Assembly (NCBI GenBank): GCA_028290305.1
Contig: JAQGKC010000486.1
Location: 1-18,774, forward strand
DNA: 18,774 nucleotides
Direction: 5' to 3'
Source: Bradyrhizobium sp.
Lineage (GTDB): Bacteria > Pseudomonadota > Alphaproteobacteria > Rhizobiales > Xanthobacteraceae
The notes under the pieces were generated by a model. That model had not been told where the DNA came from. It did not search any database and saw only the letters and a program-made list of their open reading frames with translations. Both the position numbers and the translations under genes were made by a program. Each line of letters begins with the position of its first letter. The stretch's first letter is position 1. This document shows, in pieces, positions 14,688-18,774 of the stretch.

Positions 14688-16329
14688 AGACCCGCTCCCT
14701 GAAAGGTTCGACGCCAAGCCGTTTCACGGTATCGATGAAAAGCTCATCGGGACGCGCGCGCAGCGCGAGATAGGCTTCGACAATATCCTCGATCACGTCG
14801 GCGACTTCGCCATAGGGTACGGCGGGGCCGATCAACGTTCCGACCTCGGCGTGTTCGTCGGCACGGCCGCCGATCGTGATCTGATAGAACTCCTCGCCGT
14901 TCTTCTCGACGCCGAGAATGCCGATATGACCGACGTGATGATGGCCGCAGGCGTTGATGCAGCCGGAAATGTTGATATGCAGCCGCCCGATCAGATTGGC
15001 GGTCTCATGATTGGCGAAGCGCCGCGTCAATTCCTGTGCGATCGGGATCGAACGCGCATTCGCCAGTGAGCAATAGTCCAGTCCCGGGCAGGCGATAATG
15101 TCGGACACCAGATTGACGTTCGGCGTCGCGACGCCGATCTTGTCGAGGGCCTTCCACAGCGCCGGCAAATCGCGTCTTGCGACATGGGGCAGCGCCAGGT
15201 TCTGCTCGTGACCGACGCGAATTTCGCCAAAGGAATATTTGTCGGCGAGATCGGCAATAGCATCCATCTGTTCGGCGGTGGCGTCGCCGGGCGGTCCGCC
15301 CACCGGCTTCAGCGACAGCGTCACGATCGCATAGCCCGGCACCTTGTGGGGGAAGACGGAGTTTTTGCGCCACGCCTCGAAATGCGGATCGTGCGCCGCC
15401 TTCTTTAGTTCCTCCGGCATGTGCGGCAGTTTTTCGTAAGCCGGATAGCTGAAACGCGAACGGATATCCTCGATAACAGCATCATCGATTGTCAGCGCGC
15501 TGTCGCGCATCTGAAGCCATTCTTCTTCGACCTCCTGTGCGAATTTCTCGATGCCGAGTTCGTGCACCAGGATCTTGATCCGCGCCTTGTAGATGTTGTC
15601 GCGGCGGCCGTACTGGTTGTAAACGCGCAGAATCGATTCGACGTAGCTCAGAAGATCGTGGCCGTGCACGAACGGCTTGATGGTCTTGCCGATGAACGGG
15701 GTACGGCCGAGCCCGCCGCCGACCAGCACCTCGAATCCCGTTTCGCCTTCGGCGTTCTTGCGCAGTCGCAGGCCGATGTCGTGCACCTTGATCGCCGCGC
15801 GATCATGGTCCGATGCGGTGATGGCGAATTTGAACTTGCGCGGCAGGAAGGAGAATTCCGGATGCAGCGTCGTGTACTGCCGCAGCAACTCGGACCAGAT
15901 GCGGGGATCTTCAATCTCGCCGGGCGCCACTCCGGCCCATTGATCCGACGTCACGTTGCGGGTGTTATTGCCTGACGTCTGCATGGCGTGAATGCCGACC
16001 TCGGCGAGATCAGCCAGCGCATCCGGCAACTCGGCGAGCTTGATCCAGTTGAACTGGATGTTCTGCCGGGTGGTGAAATGCCCGTAGCCACGATCATAAC
16101 GGCGCGCGACATGCGCCAGCGCCCGCAATTGCTTAGACGACAGCGTTCCGTAGGGAATCGCGACCCGGAACATATAGGCGTGCAGCTGCAGATAGACGCC
16201 GTTTTGCAGGCGCAGCATCTTGAATTCGTCCTCAGTGAGTTCGCCGGACAGCCGCCGCTTCACCTGATCGCGAAATTCGGAAACACGCTCGTTGATGAGG
16301 GTGCGGTCGAGTTCGTCATATGCGTACAT
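14674..16329 (-). CDS. cysI: Sulfite/nitrite reductase haemoprotein (siroheme, [4Fe-4S])
   Basis: 551 residues, the assimilatory six-electron reductase (sulfite to sulfide). Two ferredoxin-like half domains (for example LQLHAYMFRVAIPYG near 47-61) alternate with two siroheme/cluster domains. TTRQNIQFNW (86-95) and TSGNNTRNVTSD (118-129) are substrate and siroheme-binding segments. The cluster ligands are Cys414-x5-Cys420 (ACPGLDYC) and Cys457-x3-Cys461 (SGCINACGHHHVG). The nitrite and sulfite enzymes of this family are hard to separate, but the cysG/cysH neighbours argue for sulfite. No CysJ flavoprotein gene is adjacent, so electrons presumably come from a ferredoxin or another carrier. It starts at ATG 16329, 12 bp after the DUF2849 stop. 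Confidence 0.92.
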   Translation of the reverse strand: MYAYDELDRTLINERVSEFRDQVKRRLSGELTEDEFKMLRLQNGVYLQLHAYMFRVAIPYGTLSSKQLRALAHVARRYDRGYGHFTTRQNIQFNWIKLAELPDALADLAEVGIHAMQTSGNNTRNVTSDQWAGVAPGEIEDPRIWSELLRQYTTLHPEFSFLPRKFKFAITASDHDRAAIKVHDIGLRLRKNAEGETGFEVLVGGGLGRTPFIGKTIKPFVHGHDLLSYVESILRVYNQYGRRDNIYKARIKILVHELGIEKFAQEVEEEWLQMRDSALTIDDAVIEDIRSRFSYPAYEKLPHMPEELKKAAHDPHFEAWRKNSVFPHKVPGYAIVTLSLKPVGGPPGDATAEQMDAIADLADKYSFGEIRVGHEQNLALPHVARRDLPALWKALDKIGVATPNVNLVSDIIACPGLDYCSLANARSIPIAQELTRRFANHETANLIGRLHINISGCINACGHHHVGHIGILGVEKNGEEFYQITIGGRADEHAEVGTLIGPAVPYGEVADVIEDIVEAYLALRARPDELFIDTVKRLGVEPFRERVYATR

Positions 16330-16341
16330 GATAGACCAGCC

Positions 16342-16659
16342 TTATGCCGGAACCGGAAGGTCGATGGTGACGCCTTCCGACCGGATGTGTTCACGCAGAT
16401 TGCCGGGCTTGATCTTGCCGGTATCCCTGACTTCGACCGGTGCGACATAGGCGCCGATCGCGCCGACATCATCGGCGATCGATTCCGTCAACAACGACCG
16501 CGCCTCATCGGAGGTGCGCACGATCGCGGCGTCCGACAAGTCTGCCGACCAGCCTTGCCGGGTGGTGCGGTAGATCACGACACCATCCCAGGTGCGGTTG
16601 GCGGTCACGACCGAGGGGCCGGTAATCCTAATTTTTTTCTGTTCAAGCGGAGAGGTCAT
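16342..16659 (-). CDS. DUF2849 family protein of the sulfite reductase cluster
   Basis: 105 residues from ATG 16659. The N-terminal segment KKIRITGPSVVTANRTWDGV and the middle VIYRTTRQGWSADLSDAAI are typical of DUF2849, a small alphaproteobacterial family found between cysG and cysI. There is no cysteine pair, cofactor motif or membrane segment, so its function cannot be read directly. Its position suggests a role in assembling or supplying electrons to the siroheme reductase. The ATG overlaps the cysG stop as ATGA (16656-16659), and GGAAG lies about 10 bases upstream inside cysG. The longer open frame back to 16713 lies inside cysG and is not favoured. Confidence 0.88.
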   Translation of the reverse strand: MTSPLEQKKIRITGPSVVTANRTWDGVVIYRTTRQGWSADLSDAAIVRTSDEARSLLTESIADDVGAIGAYVAPVEVRDTGKIKPGNLREHIRSEGVTIDLPVPA

Positions 16660-18092
16660 TCGGCAGCTTCCAACAGTCCTGAGATCACGTGATTGAGGTT
16701 CTGATGACGCCATGGCGCGGAGTGCGCGACCACGTCGCCGATAATGAGAATCGCGGGACCGCCGTCGATCTGCTCGACCAGTGCCGGCAACTCATCCAGC
16801 GTTCCGACCGCCGCATGCGCATCGGGCCACGTCACGCGCGCGAACACGCCGACGGGAGTTTGCGGCGAGCGCCCTGCGGCCAGCAGGCCGGCGCGGACCG
16901 ATGCCGCCGCGGTCATCCCCATATAGACGACCACCGTCATCTTCTCGTCGGTCAGCGTCGACCAGTCGACGGTTTCGGCGTCTTTGGCCTTGTGGGCGGT
17001 AAGGAATGTGATGCGCAGCGCCTCATGACGGAAGGTGAGCGGCACTTCGAATTGTGCAGCGGCGCCGAGGCCCGCAGTAATTCCCGGCACGATCGAATAG
17101 GCGACGCCGGCTTGGCGCAGTGCTTCGACTTCCTCGCCGCCTCGGCCGAACACGAAAGCGTCGCCGCCCTTGAGGCGCACCGCACGCTGCCCGGACTTCG
17201 CTGCCTCGATCAACAATTTGTTGATTGCGGCCTGGCCGATGCCGGGCTTTCCGACGCGGCGGCCGACGGGAACGCGCGACGCATCGCGGCGCGCGCGATC
17301 GAGAATTTCGGGTGAGACCAGTTCGTCGTAAAACACAACATCGGCATCCTGCAGGGCGCGCAGCGCCTTGACGGTGAGCAGATCCGGATCGCCCGGACCG
17401 GCACCGACCAGGGTCACCCTGCCCTCCGCCTGACCTGACGCCTGCGCACCGGCAAAAGCGGACGGATCGGCGATATTCTTCAAGGTTTCGTCGGCTTCCA
17501 CCGTGCGGCCGGCGAGCACCAGCGCGCCAATCGGGCCATCGACCACCTGCTCCCAGAAGCGGCGGCGCAGGGCAAATTCGGGAATCCGGCCATGGATCGT
17601 CTTGCGCCAGCGGCCGATAAAGGCTGCGAGATCGCCGATCCGCGCCGGCAGAACAGCTTCGATGCGCTCGCGCACGCGGCGCGCCACCACAGGCGAAGCT
17701 CCACCGGTGCCGACGGCGACGACCACGTCGCCGCGATCGATGATGGCAGGAAAAATGAACGTCGAATGCGACAGGTCGTCCATCACGTTCACGGGCAGGC
17801 CGACGGCCTTCGCCCGTGCCGACATCGCAGCCCCAATATCGCCAGCGCCCGCACAGAGGACCGCAATCACCCCGCTGAGATCGGTAGCCAACGGGTCGCC
17901 TTCGGCAAGCTCGATCCGCGCAGCGTCAACCGCTTGTAACCCACTGAGATCATGATTGCCGTCGGTCGCGAACCAGCGTATGCGCGCTCCCGCTGCGGCC
18001 AGCAGACGCAATTTCGCCCGCACCAGATCGCCGGCTCCAACGAGCAGCACAGGACCCGCTTGCAGATCGAGAAACACCGGCAGGAATCGCAT
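16656..18092 (-). CDS. cysG: Siroheme synthase, bifunctional/trifunctional CysG
   Basis: 478 residues, the full CysG length. The N-terminal part (1 to about 205) is the precorrin-2 dehydrogenase/sirohydrochlorin ferrochelatase: the NAD-binding LVGAGDLVRAKLRLL (17-31), NVMDD (102-106) and GTGGASPVVARRVR (128-141). The C-terminal part (about 225-465) is uroporphyrinogen-III C-methyltransferase: TLVGAGPGDPDLLT (227-240), VRLKGGDAFVFGRGGEE (305-321), VPGITAG (335-341). It makes siroheme for CysI, which is encoded two genes downstream. The His of the usual PLTHR segment is Phe here (PLTFRHEA), a minor deviation. ATG 18092 has a GAAGAGAG sequence upstream, and a small hairpin (18106-18120) precedes it. 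It is the first gene of the minus-strand cys operon. Confidence 0.94.
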   Translation of the reverse strand: MRFLPVFLDLQAGPVLLVGAGDLVRAKLRLLAAAGARIRWFATDGNHDLSGLQAVDAARIELAEGDPLATDLSGVIAVLCAGAGDIGAAMSARAKAVGLPVNVMDDLSHSTFIFPAIIDRGDVVVAVGTGGASPVVARRVRERIEAVLPARIGDLAAFIGRWRKTIHGRIPEFALRRRFWEQVVDGPIGALVLAGRTVEADETLKNIADPSAFAGAQASGQAEGRVTLVGAGPGDPDLLTVKALRALQDADVVFYDELVSPEILDRARRDASRVPVGRRVGKPGIGQAAINKLLIEAAKSGQRAVRLKGGDAFVFGRGGEEVEALRQAGVAYSIVPGITAGLGAAAQFEVPLTFRHEALRITFLTAHKAKDAETVDWSTLTDEKMTVVVYMGMTAAASVRAGLLAAGRSPQTPVGVFARVTWPDAHAAVGTLDELPALVEQIDGGPAILIIGDVVAHSAPWRHQNLNHVISGLLEAAE

Positions 18093-18235
18093 GCGACACT
18101 CTCTTCCCCAACTTCTGGGGTTGACTGGAATTATTTTCTATATATGTCTCGTTCAATGCCCGCAAAGGGAAAATTATTTCTTCTCTACTGCAGTGCAACT
18201 ATAGAATTTTCGCCCCCAAAGACCAAGGGCTAGAG
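18093..18235. promoter_or_regulatory. Divergent cysG/cysD regulatory region
   Basis: The 143-bp gap is distinctly AT-rich (about 18126-18208) against a GC-rich background. For the cysG side, candidate minus-strand promoters are TTGCAC-N16-TAATTT (starting 18197) and TTGAAC-N17-TAATTC (starting about 18155). For the cysD side TTGACT (18121-18126) and TATAGA (18200-18205) are seen, but not correctly spaced with each other. TTCTATA (18136-18142) and TATAGAA (18200-18206) form separated inverted half-sites. A small inverted repeat CCCCA-N5-TGGGG (18106-18120) lies just before the cysG ribosome site and could form a leader hairpin. No regulator is encoded nearby, and the sites are only candidates. 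Confidence 0.4.
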
Positions 18236-18774
18236 ATGCATCTTCTCGATAACGATCAATCAAAAGACCAGTTGCGCCGGGTAGGCCCGATCGAGGAATC
18301 TCCGGTTCAGCAACGGGCAGCCGATGGACGCTCCCGAGAGCCCACCATGGATCATCTGGACGCGCTCGAGGCCCAGAGCATCTACATTTTCAGGGAAGCT
18401 TTCTCTCGCCTCAAGAAGCTGGCGCTGCTGTGGTCGCTGGGCAAGGATTCCAATGTGATGATCTGGCTGGCGCGCAAGGCCTTTTTTGGCCGCGTGCCGT
18501 TTCCGGCCCTGCATGTCGATACCGGCAAGAAATTTCCGGAGATGTATGCGTTTCGCGACACCTTCGGCAAGGAATGGGGACTTGATCTCAAGGTCGAGCC
18601 CTGCCCGCCGATTGATGCGGTCGATCCGACCTTGCCGCCGGCGGCGCGTTCGGCCGCACGCAAGACCGAAGGCCTCAAACTTGCGCTCGCCAAATACGGC
18701 TTCGACGGATTGATCGCCGGGATTCGCCGCGACGAAGAGGCCACACGCGCCAAGGAACGGGTGTTCTCGCCGCG
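18236..18774 (+). CDS. cysD: Sulfate adenylyltransferase subunit 2 (CysD), N-terminal part
   Basis: 179 complete codons, running off the window end. This is the PP-loop ATP sulfurylase subunit that with the GTPase CysN converts sulfate and ATP to APS. It shows HLDALEAQSIYIFREAF (40-56), the PP-loop SLGKDS (67-72), FPALHVDTGKKFPEMYAFR (89-107), and IRRDEEATRAKERVFSPR (163-180), all diagnostic of CysD. CysN or a CysNC fusion presumably follows outside the window. ATG 18236 has AAGGG upstream; ATG 18347 (residue 38) is an in-frame alternative with GAGAG upstream, and the first recognisable CysD homology starts there. The 37-residue N-terminal stretch is Gln/Asp/Arg-rich and possibly not translated. 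It is divergent from cysG, consistent with joint control of sulfate activation and reduction. Confidence 0.9.
   Translation, partial: MHLLDNDQSKDQLRRVGPIEESPVQQRAADGRSREPTMDHLDALEAQSIYIFREAFSRLKKLALLWSLGKDSNVMIWLARKAFFGRVPFPALHVDTGKKFPEMYAFRDTFGKEWGLDLKVEPCPPIDAVDPTLPPAARSAARKTEGLKLALAKYGFDGLIAGIRRDEEATRAKERVFSP

Noticed and set aside
16656..18092. CysG as a gene fusion novel to this organism
   Set aside because: The dehydrogenase/ferrochelatase plus methyltransferase layout and length are those of ordinary CysG.

Overview
The window looks like a chromosomal segment of a Bradyrhizobium-type alphaproteobacterium (Nitrobacteraceae, including Rhodopseudomonas-like relatives). The grounds are the high GC content, the protein types (DUF459-like hydrolase tail, CsbD with a membrane anchor, patatin next to 3-hydroxybutyrate dehydrogenase, an alphaproteobacterial sulfate assimilation operon), and small palindromic intergenic repeats of a kind I associate with that group. 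The assignment rests on recognition, not on a search.

Left part (1-9300), mixed housekeeping and accessory genes: the 3' end of a DUF459/SGNH-like gene (+); a CsbD-family stress protein (-) with a candidate EcfG-type promoter; an SDR oxidoreductase (-) divergent from a TfdA/TauD-like dioxygenase (+) whose 3' end carries a 2-bp frameshift; yqgE (-) divergent from a secreted DsbD-alpha-like protein (+); a polysaccharide flippase-like membrane protein (+); an operon of a patatin-like lipase followed by bdhA (-); and a small CAP-domain lipoprotein (-).

Right part (9522-18774), an almost complete assimilatory sulfate pathway. One long minus-strand gene run reads, in transcription order, cysG (siroheme synthesis), DUF2849, cysI-type sulfite/nitrite reductase, DUF934, cysH (APS-reductase type), then after 140 bp the sulfate-binding protein, cysT, cysW and cysA. 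Several neighbours overlap by 4-14 bp. Divergent from cysG across a 143-bp AT-rich gap is cysD (ATP sulfurylase small subunit), cut by the window end. Together these import sulfate (Sbp-CysTWA), activate it (CysD with an off-window partner), reduce APS to sulfite (CysH) and sulfite to sulfide (CysI, using siroheme from CysG). No CysJ flavoprotein is present; DUF2849 and DUF934 sit where an electron-delivery partner might be expected.

Intergenic DNA is largely filled by palindromic repeats (677-803, 1333-1420, 3208-3356, 5041-5119, 6606-6706, 9381-9476). Most lie a few bases beyond stop codons, three of them between convergent genes, and one pair shows compensatory base changes that preserve hairpin stems. 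I found no RNA genes, CRISPR arrays, transposases or phage genes. Nothing here amounts to a clearly undescribed system; the most informative anomalies are the dioxygenase frameshift and the CysJ-less sulfite reductase cluster.
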